A program made the position numbers and the translations under genes. From Micromonospora andamanensis (lineage in GTDB: Bacteria; Actinomycetota; Actinomycetes; Mycobacteriales; Micromonosporaceae), in the NCBI RefSeq assembly GCF_016863495.1, contig NZ_BOOZ01000020.1, forward strand, positions 1-55,080: a DNA stretch of 55,080 nt, given 5' to 3'. Below, piece by piece: positions 1 to 7,257 of the stretch. The notes beneath the pieces are model-generated. The model made no database searches. It saw only the letters and a list, made by a program, of their open reading frames with translations, and was not told the origin of the DNA. Positions within the stretch are counted from its first letter, which is position 1. Each line of letters starts with the position of its first letter.

Positions 1-35
1 ACCGATGGTCCCCGCCCGCCGTCTGCGGTGTCGTC

Positions 36-185
36 CTACAGAACGCCCAGTTCGCGAGCTGACCGGGCACGGCCGGACATGGCGACGCTACGGGCGGATC
101 GGGTTGCCTCAGTGCTCGTGGTGGTGCGACCGGCCTGAGGCCGGAGCATTCGCGCCCTCGACAACGCTTCGTGGAGTAGGTACAT
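36..185 (-). CDS. small conserved-looking hypothetical protein (49 aa)
   Basis: Short ORF downstream of whiB7 on the same strand, opening MYLLHEALSRARM and ending SARELGVL. It is basic and Arg/Ser/Thr-rich with an amphipathic N-terminal helix. Such short proteins with a helical LHEALxRARM start are, from memory, common in actinomycetes, but I know no function. A GGAG lies 5 bases before the ATG at 185. An in-frame ATG at 212 would add nine residues and has a weaker ribosome site. The gene lies 88 bases past the whiB7 stop, separated by a hairpin, so it may or may not be co-transcribed. Coding status is inferred from the non-random peptide, not from homology. Confidence 0.5.
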   Translation of the reverse strand: MYLLHEALSRARMLRPQAGRTTTSTEATRSARSVAMSGRARSARELGVL

Positions 186-231
186 CTCGGCTCCGTTCGG
201 AAGGTGCAGCATGGTGGTCAGCTTTCTCTCG

Positions 232-248
232 GCCGGTGCGACACCGGC
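232..248 (-). terminator. possible terminator after whiB7
   Basis: Perfect 7-bp inverted repeat (gccggtg / caccggc, 3-base loop) 25 bases past the whiB7 stop. No T-run follows on the minus strand, so termination is only suggested. Confidence 0.3.
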
Positions 249-273
249 GGGGTTGGTTTGAATCGGGAACATG

Positions 274-639
274 TCAGGCAGCCAGCCGGACAGCGCTGCG
301 CGACGCGGCGAGACCATTGGCCGCCAGCCGCGCCTCGGCCTCGACCCGCAACTCGGCGTCCCGGGCGAGGTCCTCCTTGCGCGGGCGACCGCGGGGCCGC
401 TTGCGCGGAACAACCGCGCCACGCTCGAAGATCTCGCCGCCCCAGACGCCCCACGGCTCGGCCCGCTCGACCGCGCCGGCCAGGCACTCGACGCGCAGCG
501 GGCAGTCCCCGCAGAGCGACTTGGCCAGTTCCAGCTCGGTGGGCGAGTCGGAGAACCACAGGTCAGGGTCGAACTTCCGGCAGGGCAGGTTCGCCTCCAC
601 CTCGACGCTCACGTCGAGCGGGGCCAACGCCAGACTCAT
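274..639 (-). CDS. whiB7: WhiB-family Fe-S regulator WhiB7
   Basis: Transcription regulator (121 aa) that in actinobacteria binds the primary sigma factor and induces intrinsic antibiotic resistance. Four cluster cysteines are visible at C20, C43, C46 and C52 (CGDC core), followed by the WhiB turn GVWGGE (residues 64-69). A C-terminal AT-hook RPRGRPRK (81-88) is diagnostic of WhiB7 rather than other WhiB classes. The ATG at 639 is chosen because GAGAGAGGTGA precedes it by about 8 bases; the longer ORF to 705 would start inside the leader. It lies downstream of uvrD2 and mrx1, the order known in Mycobacterium. An attenuator precedes it (see 704-791), so expression is probably ribosome-controlled. 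Confidence 0.95.
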   Translation of the reverse strand: MSLALAPLDVSVEVEANLPCRKFDPDLWFSDSPTELELAKSLCGDCPLRVECLAGAVERAEPWGVWGGEIFERGAVVPRKRPRGRPRKEDLARDAELRVEAEARLAANGLAASRSAVRLAA

Positions 640-703
640 CGCCCGGTCACCTCTCTCTCGCTGCGATCTCGTGGATCGCTGTTCAGACGTACTTCGGCGG
701 TGC

Positions 704-748
704 AAAAAACTGAGGCCGCGGATCCCGGTATGCGGGTTCCGCGGCCTC
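704..748 (-). terminator. intrinsic terminator / attenuator in the whiB7 leader
   Basis: On the minus strand an 11-bp perfect stem (arms 738-748 and 712-722, 15-base loop) is followed at once by six U residues (plus-strand A-run 704-709). This is a classical Rho-independent terminator, rare in such GC-rich DNA. It sits 65 bases upstream of the whiB7 start and just after the upstream ORF, where whiB7/wblC attenuators are known to lie. Confidence 0.8.
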
Positions 749-791
749 GAGGTGAGCCGGTGGTCTGGGGTCAGACCGGTCTACCTCGAGG
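745..791 (-). promoter_or_regulatory. putative antiterminator hairpin of the whiB7 leader
   Basis: In the minus-strand RNA, CCTCGAGGT (plus 783-791) can pair over 9 bp with ACCTCGAGG (plus 745-753). A second perfect hairpin GGTCTG/CAGACC (762-777) lies within it. The outer stem uses bases 745-748, which are part of the terminator stem, so the two folds exclude each other. The stop codon of the upstream ORF (771-773) is inside the inner hairpin, so a ribosome reaching the stop would break the antiterminator. The pairing is seen in sequence; the switching mechanism is inferred by analogy with whiB7/wblC attenuation. Confidence 0.6.
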
Positions 792-1055
792 TGGAACACC
801 GCGGACGTCCATCCGCTTGTTGGCGCCATCGACGCCCTTGCCCGTCAAGCCACTGCTCCCCTGGAGCCCGTTCGTGACCGGTGCGAGGATCAGCTCGGCC
901 TGGATCTCGGCCCGGTGCACCTGCGGAGCCCACGGTCGCGCGGCGACGGTGGTGGCCCGGACGGCCGCCAGCGGAGCGGCGGTCATCAGGGCAGCCGACA
1001 GCGGAGCGACGGCAACGGGCAGCGCCGTCGGACGCTCGTAGATGTAGCTCTCCAT
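771..1055 (-). CDS. upstream/leader ORF of whiB7 (94 aa)
   Basis: ORF beginning MESYIYERPT with a very strong ribosome site, AAAGGAGG, 8 bases before the ATG at 1055. The peptide is Ala/Val-rich, ends in a basic tail, and has no recognised domain. It fills the whole space between the uvrD2 terminus and the whiB7 attenuator and stops within the antiterminator. This suggests a regulatory leader peptide whose translation is sensed, rather than a free-standing enzyme. Known whiB7 leader ORFs are much shorter, so 94 codons would be unusual; a shorter internal ORF could be the sensing element. An in-frame GTG lying in the ribosome site was rejected as the start. Confidence 0.6.
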   Translation of the reverse strand: MESYIYERPTALPVAVAPLSAALMTAAPLAAVRATTVAARPWAPQVHRAEIQAELILAPVTNGLQGSSGLTGKGVDGANKRMDVRGVPPRGRPV

Positions 1056-1148
1056 CGGTGCCACCTCCTTTGACGTTCACTCGTGGTCGACCCGGACACA
1101 TACCCCGTGAGCAGCCCGAACAGGGCCCCCTTGCGAGGTGTGTCCTGA

Positions 1149-1187
1149 GGCTATGCCGGTCGGTAGGGCGAGGGCAAACGAATTAAC
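1149..1187 (-). promoter_or_regulatory. putative WhiB7-type autoregulated promoter
   Basis: Minus-strand TTGCCC (1172-1177) and ATAGCC (1149-1154) are separated by 17 bases. An AT-rich tract (GTTAATTCGTT, 1177-1187) abuts the -35. WhiB7 is known to act with the primary sigma factor at promoters with an AT-rich patch next to the -35, bound by its AT-hook. The -10 is a poor match, so this is a candidate. Confidence 0.45.
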
Positions 1188-1195
1188 GGTCAGAT

Positions 1196-3349
1196 TCAGA
1201 AAGTTTTCTGCGGGCAGATTTCGTCGACCGCCGCGCCGCCCACCAACGCCAGTACCGCCTCCCCGTACAGGCCCAGCTTGCGCGGCCCGATCCCGGCGAT
1301 CGCGACCAGTTCCTCGGGCCGGCCGGGCCGCCGCTCCGCCAGTGCCACAAGGGTCGCGTCGGTGAAGACCACGTACGCGGGCACCTTCTGCGCCCCAGCC
1401 ACCCGGGCCCGCCACTCGCGCAGCCGCTCGTGCAGCTCGTCGTCGATGTCGGAGGGGCAGGTGGCGCACCGGCCCAGCTTCCGGTCCGGCCCGGCGAGCA
1501 GGGTGGTGCCGCAGATCCGGCAGGAGACGATCCGGGTGGCGGCACGCCGCTGCGGGGTCCGCACCGCCAAACCCCCGCTGGCCCGCTCGGTCGTCGCGGT
1601 GGGCGCCAGTTGCGGCAGGAAACGACACGGTCGCCGGGGCCGCCCGCCCGGCGACCGCGACGAGGCGTACGACAGCCACAGCCACTGCCGGGCCCGGGTG
1701 ATACCGACGTAGAGCAGACGGCGCTCCTCCTCGACCTGCTCGGCGGTGCGCGCGTACGTGGTGGGCAGGGTGCCTTCGGCCAGACCGACAAGGAAGACGG
1801 CGTCCCACTCCAGTCCCTTGGCCGAGTGCAGGGACGCCAGGGTCACCCCGTCGACTGTCGGTACGTGCTGCTGGGCCGCCCGCCGGGCCAGTTCCTCGGT
1901 GAAGTCGGTAAGGGTGACCTGGCGCTCCACCGTGGCGGCCACCCCGAGCGGCAGGATCTCCGGTGTGGCCGCGTACTCCTCGGCGAGTTGCACAAGCGCG
2001 GCCAGTGCCTCCCACCGCTCGCGGGCGGCACCACCCGGCGGCGGGGTGTCGGGTGCCCATCCGACGCCGGCCAGCGCCTCCACCACCGCCGCCCGCAGCG
2101 GGGTCTCGCCGGGCAGCGAGCGTGTCGCCGCGCGCAGGGCGACGACCGCCTGGCGTACCTCGGCGCGCTCGAAGAACCGCTCCGCCCCCTGGACCAGGTA
2201 CGGCACGCCGACCTCGGCGAGCGCCTTCTCGTACGCCTCGGACTGGGCGTTGGTGCGGAACAGCACGGCGATCTCGCGGGCCGGGGTGCCGGCCTCGATG
2301 AGCGCCCGGCAGCGGGCGGCCACCGCGGCCGCCTCGGCCGGCTCGTCGGTGAAGATCCGCCGCTCCGGTTCCGGGCCGGCCGGACGCTGCCCGACCAGTT
2401 CCAGTCGCAGCCGCGCCTCGGTGCCCCGGGCCTGGGAGATGACCGCGTTGGCGAGCCCGACCACCTGCGGGGTCGAGCGGTAGTCGCGGACCAGCCGGAC
2501 CACTGTCGCCGACCGGTGCCGACGCGGGAAGTCGACAAGGTACGCCGAGGTGGCCCCGGTGAACGAGTAGATGGTCTGGGAGGCGTCGCCGACCACTGTC
2601 AGGTCGTCGCGTCCGCCGAGCCAGGCGTCCAGCAGCCGCTGCTGCAACGGGTTGACGTCCTGGTACTCGTCCACGACGAGGTGGCGGTACTGGTTGCGGA
2701 CCTGCTCCGCGACGTCCGGGTGTTCCTCGATGCCCCAGACCGCGGCCCGCAGCACGTCCTCGAAGTCGATCACCCCGCCGGTCCGCTTGAGCCTCTCGTA
2801 CGCGGCGAACACCTCAGCCACCTTCGCCGGCTCGTGTGCGGTCTCCCGCAGCGCCTTCGCCGCGGCCACCACGTATTCGCCCGGCTCGACGAGGGAGGAC
2901 TTGGCCCACTCGATCTCACCTGCGAGGTCGCGGGCAGCCGTCCGGTCGGCCCGAAGGCCGGCTCGCGCCGCAGCCAGGGTGACGAGTCTGACCTTGCTGT
3001 CCAGCAACTCGGGCATGGCCCGACCGCCGAGCAGCCGGGGCGCGAAGTAACGCACCTGGCGCAGCGCCGCCGCGTGGAAGGTGCGTGCCTGCACACCGGC
3101 CACGCCGGCCCCGGCGAGCCGCTGGCGCAGTTCCGCGGCGGCGCGGGCGGTGAAGGTGACAGCGAGCACATGCCGCGCCGATATCTCGCCGGTCAGCGCC
3201 CGGTACGCGATCCGGGACGTGACGGCCCGGGTCTTGCCGGTGCCGGCACCGGCGAGCACGCAGACCGGGCCGGCCGGGGCGGTCACCGCCGCGCGTTGCT
3301 CCGGATCGAGCCCGGCGAGCACGCGTTCGGACGCGGAGTTAACCACCAC
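1196..3349 (-). CDS. uvrD2: ATP-dependent DNA helicase UvrD2 with HRDC domain
   Basis: Superfamily 1A 3'-5' DNA helicase (about 717 aa) for repair or replication. Walker A AGAGTGKT is at residues 33-40; the DEYQDVNPLQ Walker B and the QTIYSF, HSAKGLEWD and GITRARQW motifs follow in order. The C-terminal part has a tetracysteine element (CRIC ... CATC, around 608-632) and an HRDC domain, the layout that separates actinobacterial UvrD2 from UvrD1. The start is uncertain: GTG at 3349 (or 3346) opens just before the conserved LDPEQRAAV, whereas the longest ORF would overlap mrx1. It is divergent from mrx1 and upstream of the whiB7 leader on the same strand, as in mycobacteria. Confidence 0.93.
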   Translation of the reverse strand: MVVNSASERVLAGLDPEQRAAVTAPAGPVCVLAGAGTGKTRAVTSRIAYRALTGEISARHVLAVTFTARAAAELRQRLAGAGVAGVQARTFHAAALRQVRYFAPRLLGGRAMPELLDSKVRLVTLAAARAGLRADRTAARDLAGEIEWAKSSLVEPGEYVVAAAKALRETAHEPAKVAEVFAAYERLKRTGGVIDFEDVLRAAVWGIEEHPDVAEQVRNQYRHLVVDEYQDVNPLQQRLLDAWLGGRDDLTVVGDASQTIYSFTGATSAYLVDFPRRHRSATVVRLVRDYRSTPQVVGLANAVISQARGTEARLRLELVGQRPAGPEPERRIFTDEPAEAAAVAARCRALIEAGTPAREIAVLFRTNAQSEAYEKALAEVGVPYLVQGAERFFERAEVRQAVVALRAATRSLPGETPLRAAVVEALAGVGWAPDTPPPGGAARERWEALAALVQLAEEYAATPEILPLGVAATVERQVTLTDFTEELARRAAQQHVPTVDGVTLASLHSAKGLEWDAVFLVGLAEGTLPTTYARTAEQVEEERRLLYVGITRARQWLWLSYASSRSPGGRPRRPCRFLPQLAPTATTERASGGLAVRTPQRRAATRIVSCRICGTTLLAGPDRKLGRCATCPSDIDDELHERLREWRARVAGAQKVPAYVVFTDATLVALAERRPGRPEELVAIAGIGPRKLGLYGEAVLALVGGAAVDEICPQKTF

Positions 3350-3440
3350 AGCGGGGAATTGTCGCAGCTTCCCCTGATGTTGCAGCGGATAGCCTGTGCT
3401 TGATCGGCAAGCCGCCGGCGCGACGTTGGAGGATCTGACC

Positions 3441-3683
3441 ATGCTGACGATGTATTCCACTCCCTGGTGCGGCTACTGCCACCGGCTGAAGTCGCAGCTC
3501 GACCGGGAGGGGATCGCCTACCAGGTGGTCGACATCGAGCGGGATCCGGCGGCTGCCACCTTCGTCATGCAGGTGAACGGCGGTAACCAGACGGTGCCCA
3601 CGCTGCGCTTCGCCGACGGCAGCGCGCTGACCAACCCGTCCATCGCCCAGGTCAAGAAGCATCTGGCGAGCATCGCCGCCTGA
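3441..3683 (+). CDS. mrx1: mycoredoxin / glutaredoxin-like protein
   Basis: Small thioredoxin-fold oxidoreductase (80 aa) that in actinobacteria reduces mycothiol mixed disulfides. It starts MLTMYSTPWCGYCHRLK; the active-site pair is CGYC. A cis-Pro region (QTVPTLRFADGS) and a final helix match glutaredoxins. The ATG at 3441 follows GGAGG by 8 bases. It is divergent from uvrD2 with a gap of about 90 bases. The mycothiol gene mshB lies elsewhere in the window (38-39 kb), consistent with a mycothiol-using host. Confidence 0.9.
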   Translation: MLTMYSTPWCGYCHRLKSQLDREGIAYQVVDIERDPAAATFVMQVNGGNQTVPTLRFADGSALTNPSIAQVKKHLASIAA

Positions 3684-3697
3684 CCGCGCCACTGCCG

Positions 3698-3759
3698 CGT
3701 CGATCATGAAGTTGTTGCCTGGGTAAGCGTTTACCCGGGCAACAACTTCATGATCGACG
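3698..3759. repeat. long palindromic repeat / bidirectional terminator
   Basis: Inverted repeat with 29-base arms (3698-3726 and 3731-3759), a 4-base loop and one mismatch that still allows a G-U pair. It sits between the convergent mrx1 and MFS genes and could terminate both. The outer part, containing GATCATGAAGTT, resembles the sequence at 55048-55080, so it probably belongs to a dispersed intergenic repeat family. Confidence 0.85.
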
Positions 3760-3791
3760 GCTCTGGGGGCCGGCTTGGGTGGTGGGTCAGG

Positions 3792-5132
3792 TCAGCGGTC
3801 GGGGGTGTGGGTGAGGGCGCCCACTTCGACCTTTCCGCCCTCGGGTGTGCGGCGTTGGGTGGGAAGCCGGGGCCGTGACGGGGGCCCGGGCGGTGGGCTG
3901 AGGTGGCGCCCACGCCAGAGGTAGTGGCCGGCGAGCAGGGTCGCCAGACCTACCGACGCGAAGACCAGCCGGTAGTCGAGCAGGGCGACGACCAGCGCAC
4001 CCAGGCCGATCGAGAACGCCTGCGGGCACCTGACCGCCGCCTCGGCGGCGGCGGAGACCCGGCCGAGCAGTTCTGGCGGGGTCCGCCGTTGGATCAGGGT
4101 GTGCAGCCCGACCAGGGTCAGCGGCAGCGACAGACCCGCCACCAGCACCGCGGCGAGGCCGAGCCACAGATTCGGGTACGCCAGCATCAGCGCGGCGGGG
4201 CCGAAGAGCGCCACCCCGACGGCCAGGGAGCCCAGCTCACCTACCCGGCGCAGCACGGCGGCGGAGAGCAGCCCACCCACCAGGCCACCGATGCCCTGCA
4301 CGGTGAAGAGCACGCCCACGAACGCCGGATCCCGCCCGAGCCCCCGGTCCACGTACGCGAAGATCAGCGACTCGGTGAAGCCCATCACCAGCGACGCGAG
4401 GCCGTATCCGAGCAGTGCCCGGCGCAGCGCCCGCTCGCCCGCGAGGTGGCGGAGTCCGGCGACCAGTTCCTGCGGCCAGCCCGGTCGGCGCTCGACGCCG
4501 CCGGCCGGCACGGCCCGCGACGGACGCGGCTCAGGCGATCCGCTTGCCGTGGGCGACGGGCCGGCTGTGGCGACCACCCGCGGCGCGCCGACCACCACTG
4601 CCGCGAGCAGGAATCCGACAATCCCGACCACGGCCAGCAGCCAGCCACCGAGCGCCAGGTACAGGCCGGCACCGGCGAGCGGGCCGATCAACCGCAGCCC
4701 CTGCCGCGCCGTCTGCAGGGCCCCGTTCGCCTCACCGAGCAGGTCCGGCGGCACCAGTTCCCGGACCAGGCGGCTGAGCACCGCCCCGACTGTCATGTTC
4801 GACAGCCCGTACGACGCCGCCACCGCGTAGATGAGCCACATGTCGCCCGCGTCGCGGACCGCGAAGAGCGGGGTGAGCAGCAGCGCCGTCGCGAGGTTGG
4901 TGACCACGAAGAAGGGTCGCCGCGGATACCTGTCGACGAACCAGCCGACCAGCGGCGCGAGCGTCCGTGGCACCAGGATGACGAAGATCGTGGCGCCGGC
5001 GAGGCCGTCCGATCCGGTGAGGTCCTTCACCCAGACGGCGAGCGCCAGCAGCAGGACCGACTCCGCGGTCATGCTGGCCAGCAGTCCACCGAAGAGCAGG
5101 CGGAAGTCCGGGCGACTCAGGACGGTGCGCAT
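3792..5132 (-). CDS. MFS transporter, probable drug/metabolite exporter
   Basis: Major facilitator (446 aa) with about 12 hydrophobic segments. The motif-A-like loop DRYPRRPFF follows TM2, and a Pro/Ser-rich cytoplasmic loop (GPSPTASGSPEPRPS) sits mid-protein between the two six-helix halves. The layout resembles macrolide- or siderophore-exporter-type MFS proteins, but the substrate is unknown. The ATG at 5132 has CGGAGGATC upstream. It is divergent from the XRE regulator, which may control it through the 216-bp shared intergenic region; that link is inference. Confidence 0.85.
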   Translation of the reverse strand: MRTVLSRPDFRLLFGGLLASMTAESVLLLALAVWVKDLTGSDGLAGATIFVILVPRTLAPLVGWFVDRYPRRPFFVVTNLATALLLTPLFAVRDAGDMWLIYAVAASYGLSNMTVGAVLSRLVRELVPPDLLGEANGALQTARQGLRLIGPLAGAGLYLALGGWLLAVVGIVGFLLAAVVVGAPRVVATAGPSPTASGSPEPRPSRAVPAGGVERRPGWPQELVAGLRHLAGERALRRALLGYGLASLVMGFTESLIFAYVDRGLGRDPAFVGVLFTVQGIGGLVGGLLSAAVLRRVGELGSLAVGVALFGPAALMLAYPNLWLGLAAVLVAGLSLPLTLVGLHTLIQRRTPPELLGRVSAAAEAAVRCPQAFSIGLGALVVALLDYRLVFASVGLATLLAGHYLWRGRHLSPPPGPPSRPRLPTQRRTPEGGKVEVGALTHTPDR

Positions 5133-5279
5133 TGATCCTCCGGTGGCGCGGCTCGGGGCGGCGGTGGGCTAGGCGGAGCCGGCGACGCGGATCGCGCCGA
5201 CCGGAGTCGCTGTCGGGTCTGCGTATTTCTGATGACACGCCCTCCGCCGGTACCTCCGGCGCCGGTCGCGACGTCCATA

Positions 5280-5308
5280 CTGACCGTGGGGGGCGAATTT
5301 CATACAGT
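5280..5308 (+). promoter_or_regulatory. putative promoter of the XRE regulator
   Basis: CTGACC (5280-5285) and TACAGT (5303-5308) with 17-base spacing, about 40 bases before the GTG at 5349. The rest of 5133-5348 shows no ORF I would call. Confidence 0.4.
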
Positions 5309-5348
5309 TACCGTCGCGTCCGCGGCGGTCGACGGAAAAGAGGACACA

Positions 5349-6329
5349 GTGCCTCCTGCCTCACCCAGCCCGATCCTGCGCCGCCGCCGACTCGGTGGCG
5401 AACTACGCCGCTTGCGCGAGGCCGCAGGGCTCACCGGCGACCAGGTCATCGAACGCGTCGGCTGGGCCTCCGCGTCCAAACTGTCCCGTCTGGAGAACGG
5501 TCGCAGTCGGCCTGATCCGGGCGATGTCCGGGATCTGCTCGACCTGTACCACGTCGACGACACCCTCCGGCTGGAGCTGCTCGGCATCACTCACGAAGCC
5601 GGGGACATGCGTGGTTGGCTGAAGAGGTATCCGGCGATGACGCAACAGCAGCGCGGCTTCGCCGAGCTGGAGGCGGGTTGCGCCGAGATCTCCGAGTACA
5701 ACCCGGTGCTGGTGCCGGGGCTGTTGCAGACCACCGGGTACGCGCGGATGCGGATCTCCTCGGCCTGGCAGGTCGACCAGGCGGCCGGCGCTCCGGAGGC
5801 CGACGACGAGATCGAGACGGAGATCAGGGCCCGGTTGGCGCGACAGTCGGCGCTCACCCGGGAAACCGACCCGCCCCGCTACACGGCGGTGCTGGAGGAG
5901 TCCGCGCTCGGCCGCCGGGCCGGGCCACCCGAGGTGCTCCGTGAGCAGTTGGCGCAGCTCTGCGAGCTGGCCATGCTGCCGAACGTGACGCTGCACGTAC
6001 TTCCCCGGGACACCCCGATCGGCCAGTGGTACCTCCCGCCCACCGCGTTCTCGGTCTATCGGTTCGCCGATCCCCTCGATCCGGAGACACTCGCCATCGA
6101 AGGTGGCTTCACCGACGTCATGTCGACCGAGGTAATCACTCTAAATCGCTATAAAGTGGTGTTCGAGTGGCTATGCACGGCGGCACTCTCCGCCACGGAC
6201 ACCCTCTCCTGGCTGATGGAGTCGTCGGGACGGCTGACCGTGGCGGCGACCCCGCCCACTGTGGCGGGTGGTCCGGCAACGGCGCCGGCCCAACGCCGCA
6301 GAGCCTCCGGGCGCCTGACGGAACGGTGA
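5349..6329 (+). CDS. XRE-family transcriptional regulator with DUF5753
   Basis: Regulator of 326 aa. An N-terminal Cro/CI helix-turn-helix (about residues 12-65, LRRLREAAGLTGDQV to KLSRLENGRSRPD) is followed by a DUF5753 sensor-like domain (CAEISEYNPVLVPGLLQTTGYAR onward, including LHVLPRDTPIG). This is the very common actinomycete class that includes WhiJ-like developmental regulators. The GTG at 5349 follows AAGAGGA; the longer ORF from 5232 would run through the promoter. A DUF397 gene follows after 69 bases, the usual pairing. The controlled genes are unknown; the divergent MFS gene is one candidate. Confidence 0.9.
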   Translation: MPPASPSPILRRRRLGGELRRLREAAGLTGDQVIERVGWASASKLSRLENGRSRPDPGDVRDLLDLYHVDDTLRLELLGITHEAGDMRGWLKRYPAMTQQQRGFAELEAGCAEISEYNPVLVPGLLQTTGYARMRISSAWQVDQAAGAPEADDEIETEIRARLARQSALTRETDPPRYTAVLEESALGRRAGPPEVLREQLAQLCELAMLPNVTLHVLPRDTPIGQWYLPPTAFSVYRFADPLDPETLAIEGGFTDVMSTEVITLNRYKVVFEWLCTAALSATDTLSWLMESSGRLTVAATPPTVAGGPATAPAQRRRASGRLTER

Positions 6330-6398
6330 CCATCCACCGGTCCGCCGTCGGGCCGTGCGACGCCACTCGTTCCATCGGTTCACCTCAGGAGCGCAACG

Positions 6399-6635
6399 AT
6401 GAACAAGTTCCGCAACACGCCGTCCGTCCTCGCCCAACTCGCGGGCGCAACCTGGCGCACCAGCACGCGCAGCCAGACCTCCAACTGCGTGGAGGTCGCG
6501 CCACTGTCCAGCGGTCCCGCCGCCGTGGCGCTGCGTGACAGCAAGGACCGGAGCGGCCCGGTGCTGCTGTTCGGCCGGGCCGGCTGGCAGGGCTTCATCT
6601 CCGGTGCCGTGAACGGGCAGTTCGACAAGCCCTAG
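6399..6635 (+). CDS. DUF397 domain protein
   Basis: Small protein (78 aa) with the DUF397 hallmarks: an early W in ATWRTSTRSQ, then SNCVEVA, VALRDSKDRSGPVL and a closing W in AGWQGF. DUF397 genes in actinomycetes nearly always sit beside an XRE/DUF5753 regulator, as here, and are thought to act as its small partner. AGGAG lies 8 bases before the ATG. A strong hairpin terminator follows at 6653. Confidence 0.92.
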   Translation: MNKFRNTPSVLAQLAGATWRTSTRSQTSNCVEVAPLSSGPAAVALRDSKDRSGPVLLFGRAGWQGFISGAVNGQFDKP

Positions 6636-6652
6636 GTACGCGGACATCCTGC

Positions 6653-6679
6653 GGGGCCGCCGGCTGAGCCGGCGGCCCC
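6653..6679 (+). terminator. terminator of the XRE-DUF397 pair
   Basis: Perfect 12-bp GC stem (6653-6664 / 6668-6679) with a 3-base loop, 17 bases after the DUF397 stop. No U-run, as is usual for high-GC actinomycete terminators. Confidence 0.75.
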
Positions 6680-6756
6680 GTCGTCGTCTCCCGAACGACC
6701 CCCTGAGCAGGGATCGGATGATCGGTCGGGCCTGCGAGCCGATGGGCGAGTTTCAC

Positions 6757-6784
6757 TTGCTGGGACGCCGGGCGGGCGTACGAT
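6757..6784 (+). promoter_or_regulatory. putative promoter of the 90-aa gene
   Basis: TTGCTG (6757-6762), 16-base spacer, TACGAT (6779-6784), about 60 bases upstream of the ATG at 6846. Confidence 0.45.
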
Positions 6785-6845
6785 GGCGGGGTAGTGACGT
6801 GGAACTTCCACGGTTCCACCCGTCGCGACACATCCGGAGACCCAC

Positions 6846-7118
6846 ATGCGGTTCCTGATCGTTCGCACCGAGATTCGCGCCGCCGCCGACGCCGACATCA
6901 CCGCCGCCTGGGTCGGGGGTCAACGGCTACGCGACGAGACCGCCCGGCCCGAGCCACGACGCCAGGTCGTCCACGCCGACGACCGCGACGCCGCGCTACT
7001 GCTGGCCCGCGCCATCGCCACGGTAGGCGTCGTACGCTCCGGCAAGCAGCGGGTCAAGGTGTTGCCGCTGGACGACGGACGCCACCAACGGGCCGCCCCC
7101 GGCTGGCCCGGCACCTGA
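6846..7118 (+). CDS. hypothetical protein (90 aa)
   Basis: Soluble, charged protein starting MRFLIVRTEIRAAADADI with alternating hydrophobic segments; the C-terminal third is Arg/Pro-rich. No domain recognised. CCGGAG lies 7 bases upstream of the ATG, a plausible promoter is at 6757, and a strong hairpin follows at 7192, so it looks like a monocistronic real gene. It is convergent with the Nudix gene. Confidence 0.65.
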   Translation: MRFLIVRTEIRAAADADITAAWVGGQRLRDETARPEPRRQVVHADDRDAALLLARAIATVGVVRSGKQRVKVLPLDDGRHQRAAPGWPGT

Positions 7119-7191
7119 TCCACCACACGTCCGTCGTAGTCGACCGGCTCCCCCGCCGTGTTCCTCACCAGCCGACCACGACGGCCCGTGT

Positions 7192-7235
7192 CCCCGGTCC
7201 GTGACCGCCGCGGCAACGACGGTCACGGACCGGGG
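7192..7235. terminator. bidirectional hairpin terminator
   Basis: Perfect 16-bp inverted repeat (7192-7207 / 7220-7235), 12-base loop, between convergent genes ending at 7118 and 7258. Confidence 0.75.
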
Positions 7236-7257
7236 CCGCAACGCGTCAGGCCCCCGG

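Noticed and set aside
5..877. Long plus-strand ORF over whiB7 and its leader
   Set aside because: Opposite-strand shadow of whiB7 and its leader ORF; Arg/Ser-rich with no domain, typical of high-GC antisense frames.
1430..3403. 657-aa plus-strand ORF opposite uvrD2
   Set aside because: Antisense frame of a clear helicase gene; no start signal or domain.
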